Below the pieces are notes generated by a model. It worked only from the letters and a program-made list of their open reading frames with translations, made no database searches and was not told the origin of the DNA. A stretch of DNA of 64,000 nt, taken from NCBI RefSeq assembly GCF_001469875.2, contig NZ_LOPW02000017.1, positions 375,908-439,907 of the forward strand, read 5' to 3'. The position numbers and the translations under genes are program-made. Positions 1 to 7,958 of this stretch are shown here, piece by piece. Origin of the DNA: Haloferax marisrubri (GTDB taxonomy: Archaea > Halobacteriota > Halobacteria > Halobacteriales > Haloferacaceae). Within the stretch, counting starts at the first letter, position 1. Every line of letters starts with the position of its first letter.

Positions 1-243
1 AGCGGAACGTATCCCCGACAGGCGGCGCTGAAGGCCGCCCGACGGCTCCACCCCGCCCCGAGCCTCGACGACATCGACGGGAAGGCGACGCTCAGGCTCC
101 GCGAGCGCGGGACCGACCGCGTCCACATCTACGAGGGGTGGGCGTGGACCGAGGAGAAAGACGATGACGCCCCCGAGTGGATGGACGACTACGTCACCCG
201 GGCGAACGTCTCGAAGCAGGGTATCGAGCACCTCGAGGCGTAA
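1..243 (+). CDS. MC1 family non-histone chromosomal protein (5' truncated)
   Basis: The frame is open from base 1 to a TAA at 241-243, giving 80 C-terminal residues; the start lies outside the window. The segment PRQAALKAARR followed by LRLRERGTDRVHIYEGW matches the MC1 chromatin protein signature (compare PRQAALKAANR and LRERGTKKVHVF in Methanosarcina MC1). MC1 is a small monomeric DNA-bending protein that takes the place of histones in some archaea. The haloarchaeal version seen here is acidic at the end. The next gene is convergent, 68 bp away. I am confident of the family. Confidence 0.9.
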   Translation, partial: SGTYPRQAALKAARRLHPAPSLDDIDGKATLRLRERGTDRVHIYEGWAWTEEKDDDAPEWMDDYVTRANVSKQGIEHLEA

Positions 244-311
244 GCCGGGGGTTCGGCGGTTCCGGGGTGACCCGCCTTCGTTTTTTGCGAGTCGCGCGTC
301 GAGTCACCGGC

Positions 312-1649
312 TTAGTCGCCGGCCTGTGCCGCCTCGCCGTGACCGCCATGGCCGTCGTCGCCGACTGACTCCGAGCGGTGGAGCCAGTAGAGGACGCCGA
401 ACAGGCCGGTGGCGAACACGTTCAACACGAGCTTGTAGTCCGCCTCGATGCTCACCTCGGCGATTTGGACGCTCTCGGGCGCCGGGATGAGCCCCACGCC
501 GAGGAAGACGAAGTGGATGATGACGCCCGTCAGGACCGCCGCGACGAATATCATCCCCGAGAGGACGGCCGCGAACGTCGTCCCGTAGTACTCTCGGTAG
601 GCGTTCATGATGGGCGGGACGATGAGGTCCGCGTAGATGTAGCTCAGGACGCTCCCGAACGGCAGGCCGTTCGAGAACAGGACCGCTCCGAACGGGACGT
701 TCCCGACCGAGCAGACGAAGGTGGCGACGCCGATGACGGCCCCGAGGACCGCGGTCCAAAAGACGTACACCGGCAGCCCGAACGTCGGCCCCGAGAACAC
801 CGAGGTCCACACCGACTCGGGGATGAACCCGGCGATGAGGCCGGCGAAGACGAACCCGATGGCGATTTCGTCCCACAGCATCCCCCACTCCTTCCATTGC
901 TTGTCGGCGAGCGCCTTCCACCCCGACAGCGACGTGGCCTGCTCGCGAACCGTCGTGTTGGCCTCCTCGGGGTCGAAGCTCTCCTTACACGACTTCGAAC
1001 AGAAGTAGAACGTCCGCCCGTCGTGTTCGACGGAGTACTCCGTCTCCTCGGGGTTCACTTCCATCCCGCAGACGGGGTCGCGGACGGTCTCGGTGCCCTC
1101 GTCTTGGACGTTCTGTCGGGCCTGTTCGACCACCTCGTCAGGAACGAGGTAGACGAAGCCGAACGCCATCAGCCCGATGAGGATGAACCCGCCGAGGATG
1201 TCGGCCACGAGGAACTGCCAGCCGAGCAGAATCCAGATGACCGCGCCGATTTCGATGACGAGGTTGGTCGAGGCGAACATGAACGCCCCGAGGGTCGCCG
1301 CCGCCGACCCGCCCTTCTTGAACAGGTTCTTCGCGGTGGCGATGGCGCTGTAGGAACACGACGAGGAGACGAAACCGAACAGCGAGCCGTAGCCGATTTC
1401 GCGCGGGCCGTGGCCCTCCAGTAGCTCCGAGACCTCCTCGCCCGAGGTCCACGCCTCCACGCCGCCGGCGATGGCGAAGCCGACGACGAGCGCCCACCAC
1501 GTCACCCACGCCATGGCCGCGGTGGTGGAAAGCGCCTCCCGGGCGCTCTCGACGAAGAACGTCCCGAGCGGTTGTGTGGTCGTGAATACGCCGAGTCCGA
1601 CCGTCGCGAGTGCGATGACCGTGAGTATCGCGTATTCGGTCCGGTCCAT
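312..1649 (-). CDS. ArsP/UPF0718-type permease with internal YHS domain
   Basis: A 445-residue polytopic membrane protein of the permease family that includes ArsP (organoarsenical efflux). Both halves carry a paired-helix block; the first has SSSCSYSAIATAKNLFKKG (about 94-112) and the second has CSVGNVPFGAVL, the duplicated motif of the family. A YHS metal-binding domain is inserted in the central cytoplasmic loop at about 191-228, with cysteines at about 194, 217 and 221 (DPVCGMEV and FYFCSKSCKESF). The C terminus ends in a His/Gly-rich tail (DDGHGGHGE). This arrangement suggests export of a soft metal or metalloid after capture by the YHS domain; the substrate is inferred. The ATG at 1649 was chosen because it begins the first hydrophobic segment. 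Confidence 0.85.
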   Translation of the reverse strand: MDRTEYAILTVIALATVGLGVFTTTQPLGTFFVESAREALSTTAAMAWVTWWALVVGFAIAGGVEAWTSGEEVSELLEGHGPREIGYGSLFGFVSSSCSYSAIATAKNLFKKGGSAAATLGAFMFASTNLVIEIGAVIWILLGWQFLVADILGGFILIGLMAFGFVYLVPDEVVEQARQNVQDEGTETVRDPVCGMEVNPEETEYSVEHDGRTFYFCSKSCKESFDPEEANTTVREQATSLSGWKALADKQWKEWGMLWDEIAIGFVFAGLIAGFIPESVWTSVFSGPTFGLPVYVFWTAVLGAVIGVATFVCSVGNVPFGAVLFSNGLPFGSVLSYIYADLIVPPIMNAYREYYGTTFAAVLSGMIFVAAVLTGVIIHFVFLGVGLIPAPESVQIAEVSIEADYKLVLNVFATGLFGVLYWLHRSESVGDDGHGGHGEAAQAGD

Positions 1650-1882
1650 GGGGGTAGATATGAGGGGAGCCGTACCTAACTCGGTTGTGCCTAGGAGAAT
1701 CGGGCTTTCGACGCGGCGTGAGTTTGGGTTCCGAAGACGAGTCGGCGGCCGGGTTTAGACGGAAAGCCGAGCGTCGGCGCGGCGGCTCCGACGACCGGCC
1801 GGAAGGCGAGCGATGCGCGCGATACCGGGCGATTCCCCCCGACACCAGAGGGTTAACTTCTCATGGGACCTACCCTCGACGC

Positions 1883-2560
1883 ATGACCCTTACTGCGGAG
1901 TTCGTCATCCGTTCGCCCTCACTTCCGTTCGTCAGCCTCGCGGCGTCGCTCCCGTCGCAGCAACTGGAGTGCGTACACGGGCTCTGTCACGAGGGTGGCT
2001 CTCGGGTGTTCGTCGTCTACCTCGAACCCGACGACAACGTCTCCGAGGCGGACCTCTCCGCGCTCGACGAGGTCGTGGACACCTCCCCGCTCGGACGTGC
2101 GAGCGGCAAGGAGGTCTATCAGCTCACCATCGAGCTGGCGGACGTCGTCTCGGAGGCGTTCGCGCCGGAGCGGTTCACCGCGACCCAGATGGAGCCGACG
2201 GTGGTCACGCCGGACGGCTGGTACGAAACCAAACTGTTCCAGAACTACAACGCGTTCAACGGCATGCGGACCCGGTGCGAGGAGTACGGTATCGGGGTCG
2301 AACTGGTGTCGATATCGCAGAACCCTCCGGAAGACGACGGCTCGTCCCAGTACGGGCTGACCGAGCGACAACAGGAGGCCCTCCAGTTGGCGATTGCCCG
2401 TGGCTACTACGAAAGCCCGCGACAGGTCAGCACGAAAGAACTCGCCGAGGAGATGGACATCTCACAGCCCTCGATGTCGAGTCTCCTCCGGCGCGGCGAG
2501 CGGCAACTGCTCACCTCGGCGCTCGGGTCACAGCCCCAGGTGAGAAGCCTCTCCAGGTAG
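1883..2560 (+). CDS. Bat-like HTH_10 family transcription regulator
   Basis: A 225-residue protein. The C-terminal part (about 165-215; LTERQQEAL, then STKELAEEMDISQPSMSSLLRRGERQLL) is the HTH_10 DNA-binding domain of haloarchaeal Bat-type regulators. The N-terminal 150 residues form the small-ligand or sensor-like region usually seen in this group. The ATG at 1883 is preferred over upstream in-frame starts because acidic, conserved-looking sequence begins here and the upstream extension is Arg-rich. The gene is divergent from the permease and lies upstream of two co-regulated oxidoreductases. Whether it controls either is not shown by the sequence. Confidence 0.85.
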   Translation: MTLTAEFVIRSPSLPFVSLAASLPSQQLECVHGLCHEGGSRVFVVYLEPDDNVSEADLSALDEVVDTSPLGRASGKEVYQLTIELADVVSEAFAPERFTATQMEPTVVTPDGWYETKLFQNYNAFNGMRTRCEEYGIGVELVSISQNPPEDDGSSQYGLTERQQEALQLAIARGYYESPRQVSTKELAEEMDISQPSMSSLLRRGERQLLTSALGSQPQVRSLSR

Positions 2561-2646
2561 CGCCGACTCGGGCCGGCTGGTTCTTCGGTCGCCTCGCTTC
2601 GGGTCGGACCGGGTCGGGGTTCGAACGGCGGTCTCGGCGGGGGACT

Positions 2647-2670
2647 ATTTAAGCGCACTTTCATGATAGC
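2647..2670 (+). promoter_or_regulatory. Promoter plus putative operator, copy 1 (SDR gene)
   Basis: TATA-like TTTAAG is followed at once by CGCACTTT, three variable bases, then GATAGC. The same 24-bp block recurs at 3573-3596 before the quinone-reductase gene with 20 of 24 bases identical. The block sits between the TATA box and the expected transcription start, where a bound repressor would block transcription. The repeat is seen directly; its role as an operator is inferred. Confidence 0.6.
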
Positions 2671-2707
2671 ATAACTACGAAGCCGACGGCGACCCACTCT
2701 CTATTCG

Positions 2708-3472
2708 ATGACGACAGAATTCGGTTCAGAATTAGACGGGCAGGTCGCAATCGTCACCGGAGCTTCTTCGGGAATCGGCAGCGCGACTGCCGAGTCGCTC
2801 GCATCGCGCGGTGCGAGCGTCGTTCTCGCCGCTCGCCGCGAGGGCGAACTCGAAGAACTCGCCGCAACCATCGAAGACACCGACGGCGACGCGCTCGTCG
2901 TTCCGACGGACGTCACGAACGACGACGACATCGACAACCTCGTCGAGGCGACGCTCGACGAGTACGGCCGCATCGACATCCTCGTCAACAACGCCGGTCT
3001 CATGCCGCTCGCGCACATCGCTGAGGCCGACCGCGAAACGCTCCAGACCACCATCGACGTAAACCTCACCGGCCTCATCAAGCTCACGCACGCCGTCGTC
3101 CCGACGATGATGGAACAGGAGAGCGGCCACATCGTCAACCTCTCGTCGGTCGTCGGACGGTTCCTCCAGGCGAACAGTTCCCACTACAACGCGGCGAAAG
3201 CCGGCGTCAAGATGTTCGGCGACTCGCTCCGCCTCGACGTCGCCGAGGCCGGCATCCGCGTCGCCACTATCGAACCGGGCGCGGTCGACACCGAACTGCT
3301 CGAACACATCCCCGACGACGAGGTCCAGCAGAACGTCAAGGACTACGTCGGCACGATGGACGCACTCGCCCCCGAGGACATCGCCCGAACGATTACGTTC
3401 GTCGTCACGCAACCACAGCGCGTCGACATCAACGAAGTCCTCATCCGCCCCCTCGACCAGGTCCAGCCCTGA
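2708..3472 (+). CDS. Short-chain dehydrogenase/reductase (classical SDR)
   Basis: A 254-residue classical SDR. It has the Rossmann TGASSGIG cofactor motif (about 18-25), NNAG (about 97-100), the catalytic Ser in the NLSSV segment and the YNAAK active-site motif (about 160-164). Arg residues shortly after the glycine motif (AARREGE) favour NADP(H) over NAD(H). The substrate cannot be deduced; this branch is often annotated as a serine-type or generic NADP-dependent oxidoreductase. It is preceded by an operator-like block shared with the next gene, so the two probably form one regulon in two transcripts, plausibly for aldehyde or quinone stress. Confidence 0.92.
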   Translation: MTTEFGSELDGQVAIVTGASSGIGSATAESLASRGASVVLAARREGELEELAATIEDTDGDALVVPTDVTNDDDIDNLVEATLDEYGRIDILVNNAGLMPLAHIAEADRETLQTTIDVNLTGLIKLTHAVVPTMMEQESGHIVNLSSVVGRFLQANSSHYNAAKAGVKMFGDSLRLDVAEAGIRVATIEPGAVDTELLEHIPDDEVQQNVKDYVGTMDALAPEDIARTITFVVTQPQRVDINEVLIRPLDQVQP

Positions 3473-3572
3473 GTCGGTGTTGGCGGTCGGCGACGCTTAC
3501 GACGCTTTCGTGACCGACCCGTCGCTTCAGCGGCGGACTCCGACCCTGCTCTCGTTGCTCGGCGTGCGGTCG

Positions 3573-3596
3573 ATTTAAACGCACTTTGCAGATAGC
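3573..3596 (+). promoter_or_regulatory. Promoter plus putative operator, copy 2 (quinone-reductase gene)
   Basis: TATA-like TTTAAA is followed by CGCACTTT, three variable bases and GATAGC, matching 2647-2670 in order and spacing. It lies 46 bp upstream of the ATG at 3643. Only four positions differ between the two copies, although the surrounding intergenic DNA is unrelated, which argues for selection on a protein-binding site. Confidence 0.6.
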
Positions 3597-3642
3597 GCCG
3601 AGTTCAGGGAGACTCTACGCCTCTATTTAGATACGACTCAGC

Positions 3643-4593
3643 ATGAAAGCAGTACGCATTCACGAGTACGGTAGCCCGGATGTCCTCCGGTACGAAGACG
3701 TAGACGAGCCGGAACCGGCCGCCGACGAAGTGCGCGTGCGGGTACGCGCCGCCGGCGTGAACCCGGTCGACTGGATGACGCGGAAAGGCCTCGTCGAGCG
3801 AGACGAACTCCCGTGGACGGTCGGCTGGGACGCCGCCGGCGTCGTCGACGCCGTCGGTTCCGACGTGAGCGACCTGGAGGTCGGCGACGAGGTGTACGGT
3901 CTCGTCGAGTTCGAGTACGGTGGCGGTACGTACGCAGAGGCCGTCACAGCGCCGGAAGACGAGCTCGTGCGGAAACCGGCGTCGCTCAACTTCGAGGAAG
4001 CGGCCGGCGTCCCAATGGCAGCGCTGACCGCGTGGCAGGCGCTGGAGGCGGTCGACGTGGACGCTGGCGAACGCGTTCTCATCCACGCCGCGGCCGGCGG
4101 TGTGGGTCACTTCGCCGTCCAGTTCGCACGGGAGCGAGACCTCCACGTCATCGGCACCGCCTCGGGGTCGAACGAAGAGTACCTCCGAGAGCTCGGCGTC
4201 GACGAGTTCGTCAACTACCGCGAACAGCGCTTCGAAGAGGTGCTCGACCCGGTCGACGGAGTGATCGACGGCGTCGGTGGAGAGACCTTCGACCGGTCCC
4301 TCGAAATCCTGAAAGAAGGCGGTATCATCGACAAGCTTCCGAGTCCGCCGACCGACGAGCAGCAGGAACTGGCGGACGACCAGGGCGTCGAAGCAATCAT
4401 GACGAACGTCCGCTGGAACGGTGAGTGGTTCGAAGACATCACCAAGCTACTCGCAGACGGCACCGTCTCGGTGACGCTCGACACGGTGTTGCCGCTCTCC
4501 GAAGCGCGGGAGGCCCACCGGCTGAGCGAGGAGAAACACGCCCGCGGAAAGATTATCCTCAAACCCGGCGACGACGAGCCCGCGTCGAACTAA
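3643..4593 (+). CDS. NADP-dependent MDR oxidoreductase (quinone oxidoreductase-like)
   Basis: A 316-residue medium-chain dehydrogenase/reductase. The N-terminal GroES-like fold begins MKAVRIHEYGSPDVL, and the nucleotide site is HAAAGGVGHFAVQFAR (about 147-162). Zinc ligands of alcohol dehydrogenases are absent, placing it in the zinc-free QOR/zeta-crystallin group that reduces quinones or enones with NADPH. It likely acts with the upstream SDR because the two promoters share an operator-like block. The ATG is 46 bp after that block. Exact substrate unknown. Confidence 0.9.
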   Translation: MKAVRIHEYGSPDVLRYEDVDEPEPAADEVRVRVRAAGVNPVDWMTRKGLVERDELPWTVGWDAAGVVDAVGSDVSDLEVGDEVYGLVEFEYGGGTYAEAVTAPEDELVRKPASLNFEEAAGVPMAALTAWQALEAVDVDAGERVLIHAAAGGVGHFAVQFARERDLHVIGTASGSNEEYLRELGVDEFVNYREQRFEEVLDPVDGVIDGVGGETFDRSLEILKEGGIIDKLPSPPTDEQQELADDQGVEAIMTNVRWNGEWFEDITKLLADGTVSVTLDTVLPLSEAREAHRLSEEKHARGKIILKPGDDEPASN

Positions 4594-4800
4594 CTGACGC
4601 GTGTCCCCGTGACCGGCGTCGGCTCGGACGCCCGACCGTCGCCTCTCTCGGTCGTAGTGCGATGCGTTGCCGTCGGCGAGTACACGACGCTCCCCGCGTG
4701 GATGATGCGTGCGAGGAGCTTCGAAGAGCGTTACCGTTGCGTTCGATTCCCGATTCGAATTCGTCGCGTCCAGACGTAACTCGTCACGAAATGCCTCGCA
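4594..4800. other. Intergenic DNA left of the integrative element, no gene seen
   Basis: No convincing ORF, TATA box or RNA gene is seen here. The segment keeps the high GC of the host chromosome and would be the original DNA that lay downstream of the tRNA-Arg gene before insertion of the element. Confidence 0.4.
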
Positions 4801-4828
4801 GAATCACGGGCGCTGCAGCATGTTGAAC
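4801..4828 (-). repeat. Decayed direct copy of the tRNA-Arg 3' end
   Basis: The stretch beginning GAATCACGGGCGCTGCAG aligns with 4905-4931 (GAATCATGGGCGCTGCAG) through to TTGAAC, with about 25 of 28 positions matching and one single-base indel. It is therefore a second, degraded copy of the tRNA acceptor/T-arm end, 104 bp outside the current left attachment repeat. It may mark an older integration or a local duplication. Confidence 0.6.
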
Positions 4829-4854
4829 TTCACTCGCGGCGGAGTCGCTCGATA

Positions 4855-4931
4855 GTTCAAATCCTTCGCGAAGGGATGATTCTCCACTCACGTTGTTCGC
4901 GGAAGAATCATGGGCGCTGCAGGATTTGAAC
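4855..4931. repeat. Inverted repeat containing an inverted tRNA-Arg T-arm copy
   Basis: GTTCAAATCCT at 4855-4865 is the perfect reverse complement of 4921-4931, and ATGATTCT at 4876-4883 is the perfect reverse complement of 4904-4911. Between the first pair of arms lies the palindrome CCTTCGCGAAGG (4863-4874). The left arms read like the tRNA-Arg 3' half on the + strand with an altered acceptor middle, that is, a third tRNA-end copy in opposite orientation. Confidence 0.6.
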
Positions 4932-4942
4932 CCACGGCAACT
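4910..4942. repeat. Left attachment repeat (attL)
   Basis: This 33-bp sequence is identical to 10042-10074 and equals the T-arm and acceptor 3' end of the tRNA-Arg gene read on the complementary strand. Identity stops at base 4943, where the tRNA copy at 10075 differs. It is the displaced original tRNA end left by integration. Confidence 0.88.
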
Positions 4943-5020
4943 GCGTGAAATAAACATACAGACGGGAGATAACCGCCTCCAAAAGCGTACCGCTGGCGTC
5001 TGGTTTCCAAGGAAAGACCA

Positions 5021-6052
5021 ATGCCAGAACACCACACCTTGGAACCAATCGACCCGCCCACCGCGGTCGAGATGTATCTTCAGGAGCGAGAACCGGAAGT
5101 TTCAGAAGCGACCCTAAAGGCACACAGATACCGCCTGAACCACCTTATCCGGTGGTGTGAGGCGGTGGAAGAGATAGACAACCTAAACAACCTCACCGGG
5201 CGGAAACTCCACCACTACCGTCTCTGGAGGCGAGAAGACGGTGACTTGTCGAACGTGACCGTCAAGACCCAGATGGATACGGTCCGTGTGTTCATCCGAT
5301 TCTGCGAGCGAATTGACGCGGTTCGACCGAACCTGAGTGAGTCAGTTGTCTCGCCCTCGCTCTCCGATGGAGAAAACCAACGAGAAACGATACTCACGAG
5401 CGAGGCGGCTACAGAGATATTGAACCGCTTGGAACGCTTCGAGTACGCTTCCTTCAATCACACGCTACTGATCCTCCTATGGCGAACCGGAATGCGTCTC
5501 GGAGCCGCACGGGGGCTTGACATACAGGACTATGACGCACCTCGGATGCGGTTGAAACTTCAGCACCGACCAGAACACGATACTCCCCTGAAGAACGGGA
5601 GAGACGGAGAGAGACTGATTGCACTCCGCCCGGATACGTGTGAGGTCCTCTCGGATTGGGTAGAACACCGCCGAAGGGATGTAACGGACGAGTACGGGCG
5701 TGATCCGCTATTCACGACGGCCCAAGGGAGAGCGTCACGCACGACGATACGGGAAACCGTCTACCGCCTCACGAGACCGTGCGAATACACGGGAGAGTGT
5801 CCACACGGACGGGAGATTGAATCGTGTGAAGCGATGAACACCCGGCGCAAGGCAGCGAGTAAATGCCCTTCATCGGTCTCTCCGCACGACGTGAGGCGAG
5901 GGAGTATCACGCACTTCCTCTCTCGTGATGTTCCTGAGAAAGTTGTTAGCGACCGTATGAACGTTGGTCAGCAAGTTCTCTCAAAGCACTACGATCAGAG
6001 AACCGAGGAACAGAAGGTAGAACAACGGAGAGGCTACCTAAACAATATCTGA
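5021..6052 (+). CDS. Tyrosine recombinase/integrase
   Basis: A 343-residue XerC/D-type integrase. An N-terminal SAM-like core-binding domain (about 10-100) precedes the catalytic domain. Catalytic residues are visible: Arg in TGMRLG (about 159), His-x-x-Arg in SPHDVRRG (about 289-292) and the nucleophilic Tyr in LSKHYD (about 324). Four cysteines (about 254, 260, 269, 282) form a zinc-ribbon-like insert typical of haloarchaeal integrases. It starts 79 bp inside attL and points into the element. It should catalyse insertion into and excision from the tRNA-Arg 3' end. Since the gene is whole, the element may still be mobile. Confidence 0.93.
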   Translation: MPEHHTLEPIDPPTAVEMYLQEREPEVSEATLKAHRYRLNHLIRWCEAVEEIDNLNNLTGRKLHHYRLWRREDGDLSNVTVKTQMDTVRVFIRFCERIDAVRPNLSESVVSPSLSDGENQRETILTSEAATEILNRLERFEYASFNHTLLILLWRTGMRLGAARGLDIQDYDAPRMRLKLQHRPEHDTPLKNGRDGERLIALRPDTCEVLSDWVEHRRRDVTDEYGRDPLFTTAQGRASRTTIRETVYRLTRPCEYTGECPHGREIESCEAMNTRRKAASKCPSSVSPHDVRRGSITHFLSRDVPEKVVSDRMNVGQQVLSKHYDQRTEEQKVEQRRGYLNNI

Positions 6053-6099
6053 ATAGGACGGTACCCACAACAACCTCCAGCCTATTTTTGAACTAGGTC

Positions 6100-7812
6100 T
6101 TACACACCCCACAAATTCACGATATCTTGAGCAATCGTCCGGGTACGGTCTTCTATCGTCTCAAAGCCCCAGGAAGGATAATTGTCTGGAATTCTCTGAG
6201 TCATGGTAATATCTGACTGCTCGTACTCAGCGCACTTCTCAGCATACGAGCCATTCCTTACTCTCGAATTCTGCCGGTCTGCAAGTAGCGTAAGGTTTCC
6301 AAGTCTGGATTTGTAGTGATCAAAGCGTTCTTCATTATGATTGAAGACCGCTGCCCATGTGCTATATCTCTCCGATGAAAGAGAGCTAAGCGGTGCGATA
6401 TGCTCAAGATCGACTTGGTCAAGGTCAATTCTGGTCTCACGAGAGCCAGCGTTATAGTAATCTTCCTCCAGAGCACGGAGCAGGAAACGGGTGAAGCGGC
6501 TGTTCGGAAGCTCTCGGCCTTTCAATATCTCTTTTAACTGCTTGTCGCTGACGGTACGTTCTTTTATTAGCTCTTCTGCTTCATCCTCCCACTTGGACTG
6601 CTTACTATCGATGAGCTTAGTTACAAGTTGGTACATGCTGTCTCGATGGTAAGCTGGCGCAGCATCCTGCAAGTTCAGACGGACATTCAGCTTGTTCGCT
6701 AATCGCAGTAAATTCTCCATCTCGTCCGCTGTATCAATGTTCTCGACAAGATACAAGAGGACAACCGGAGCATGAGAATTCTTGCTCTGGAAGAACCTCA
6801 TTTGGTCGTTAATCAAACTCCTCTTGTTACGCTGATATTTACGAACGGTTCCTTCGTGGATATCTATGTACCTGTCTGTGTAGTCCTCAAGCTTTGAGAT
6901 GAATCGACGGATCTCTGTAGCCCCCTCATGCTTGTCCAAAGCAGCCGCGAATGTCCGGTAGAAGTCTTTGGTGGTCACTCTACTCCGAACGTCGTATTCT
7001 TCGTCGACAATCAAGTAGTGCGTAAACGCTCTTCGGGGGGCTGCGCTGCTCACCTGGTCGTTTTCTTCTAACCGGGTGGAAATGTTTTCCCAACGGCGTC
7101 TAACGGACTCCTCGTTCAGTCCAACCAGACTCGCCTCTTCTAGGAGTTTTGTTTTAGCGAGATTAAGCGGAGATAACGCAAGCCCACGGTCGTTTTGTGT
7201 TTGAAACACTTGGTACGCCGCAGTCATACTACCACACGAAGTCCGAACTAAATCAACATTGTTGACGACGTTCTTGAGAAGGTCTATTTGTTCATCGGTA
7301 TCCAGATCAGATAGCTTCTGCTTGAAGAAATCGTACGCTTCACGGATTCGGTGATCCTCTTCAATCAGCTCTGGGCTTCCATCGTAGAGATGTTGGTATG
7401 CTTCTTCGTCTCCATCAAGGAGGTGGAGAGTTCGTATTTCGTCTCCGTTCTTATCATGTGTCGTGAGTATGCTCTCTACGTTTTTGTTATCGTGGAGATC
7501 TGCAGCATCTCGAATTGCGCAGACTAATATAGAAAATGTAGTCAGTCGCTGTTGGCCATCTACGATCTTGTATGTGTCTACGTCTTCGTCGGACTTCCTC
7601 TCATCTTCTACAAGAATAACCTGTCCGACAAAGTGAGAAGGCTTTGCCTCAGTACCTATCGTTTCAATATCATCCCATAATTCGGAACGTTGCTTCTGTT
7701 TCCACTTATACTCCCTTTGGAAGATCGGAACACGGAAGATACGGGTTCGTTCACCCAGTAGATCAATAAGCCTCAATTCCTCGGCTTCAAGATCCATATC
7801 GCTATTTCCCAT
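6100..7812 (-). CDS. DUF262-DUF1524 fusion, GmrSD-type restriction nuclease
   Basis: A 570-residue protein. The N-terminal DUF262 (GmrS-like, ParB/Srx fold) carries VPIFQREYKW and the nucleotide-binding motif IVDGQQRLTT (about 83-92). The C-terminal DUF1524 (GmrD-like HNH) carries DLEHIAP (about 468-474), then RLGNLTLL and the following Asn. Single-chain GmrSD proteins are type IV restriction enzymes that cut modified, especially glucosylated, phage DNA, and DUF262 proteins also appear in other defence systems. The ATG at 7812 lies about 27 nt from a TATA box, so it is leaderless; a TTG at 7824 would be upstream of the transcript. The gene is much more AT-rich than the host, a sign of transfer. 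Confidence 0.88.
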   Translation of the reverse strand: MGNSDMDLEAEELRLIDLLGERTRIFRVPIFQREYKWKQKQRSELWDDIETIGTEAKPSHFVGQVILVEDERKSDEDVDTYKIVDGQQRLTTFSILVCAIRDAADLHDNKNVESILTTHDKNGDEIRTLHLLDGDEEAYQHLYDGSPELIEEDHRIREAYDFFKQKLSDLDTDEQIDLLKNVVNNVDLVRTSCGSMTAAYQVFQTQNDRGLALSPLNLAKTKLLEEASLVGLNEESVRRRWENISTRLEENDQVSSAAPRRAFTHYLIVDEEYDVRSRVTTKDFYRTFAAALDKHEGATEIRRFISKLEDYTDRYIDIHEGTVRKYQRNKRSLINDQMRFFQSKNSHAPVVLLYLVENIDTADEMENLLRLANKLNVRLNLQDAAPAYHRDSMYQLVTKLIDSKQSKWEDEAEELIKERTVSDKQLKEILKGRELPNSRFTRFLLRALEEDYYNAGSRETRIDLDQVDLEHIAPLSSLSSERYSTWAAVFNHNEERFDHYKSRLGNLTLLADRQNSRVRNGSYAEKCAEYEQSDITMTQRIPDNYPSWGFETIEDRTRTIAQDIVNLWGV

Positions 7813-7835
7813 ACCGTTTGACAATGGAATAGGGT

Positions 7836-7943
7836 CTTAAAAACTTGTAGATGGGTTGAAATCAGGTATGGACTTCCCGTCTGGATCGGATGCAGTTACG
7901 GTCCTTCTCGCACAGTCTGGGCGTAAAGGCTAGGCTTTTTAAG
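7836..7943. promoter_or_regulatory. Mirror-image divergent TATA boxes
   Basis: CTTAAAAA at 7836-7843 (minus-strand TTTTTAAG) and TTTTTAAG at 7936-7943 are identical 8-mers exactly 100 bp apart. One drives the nuclease, the other the serine recombinase, both with the ATG about where transcription should begin. The symmetry suggests matched basal strength or shared control. Confidence 0.6.
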
Positions 7944-7958
7944 CACTAAGAGGTGGGC

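Noticed and set aside
378-1424. Long open frame on the + strand opposite the permease gene
   Set aside because: It is an antisense shadow caused by high GC; the composition is Arg/Asp/Glu repetitive and no domain or promoter supports it.
1659-1700. Iron-box-like TTAGG/CCTAGG arms upstream of the permease
   Set aside because: The arms are imperfect, unevenly spaced and in the wrong relative orientation for a DtxR-type dyad.
4893-5117. 74-residue ORF across attL and the integrase start
   Set aside because: It reads through the tRNA-derived repeat and overlaps the integrase in another frame; no coding signal.
7813-7958. Invertible promoter between nuclease and recombinase
   Set aside because: The inverted octamers coincide with two well-placed TATA boxes and no longer inverted repeats surround them.
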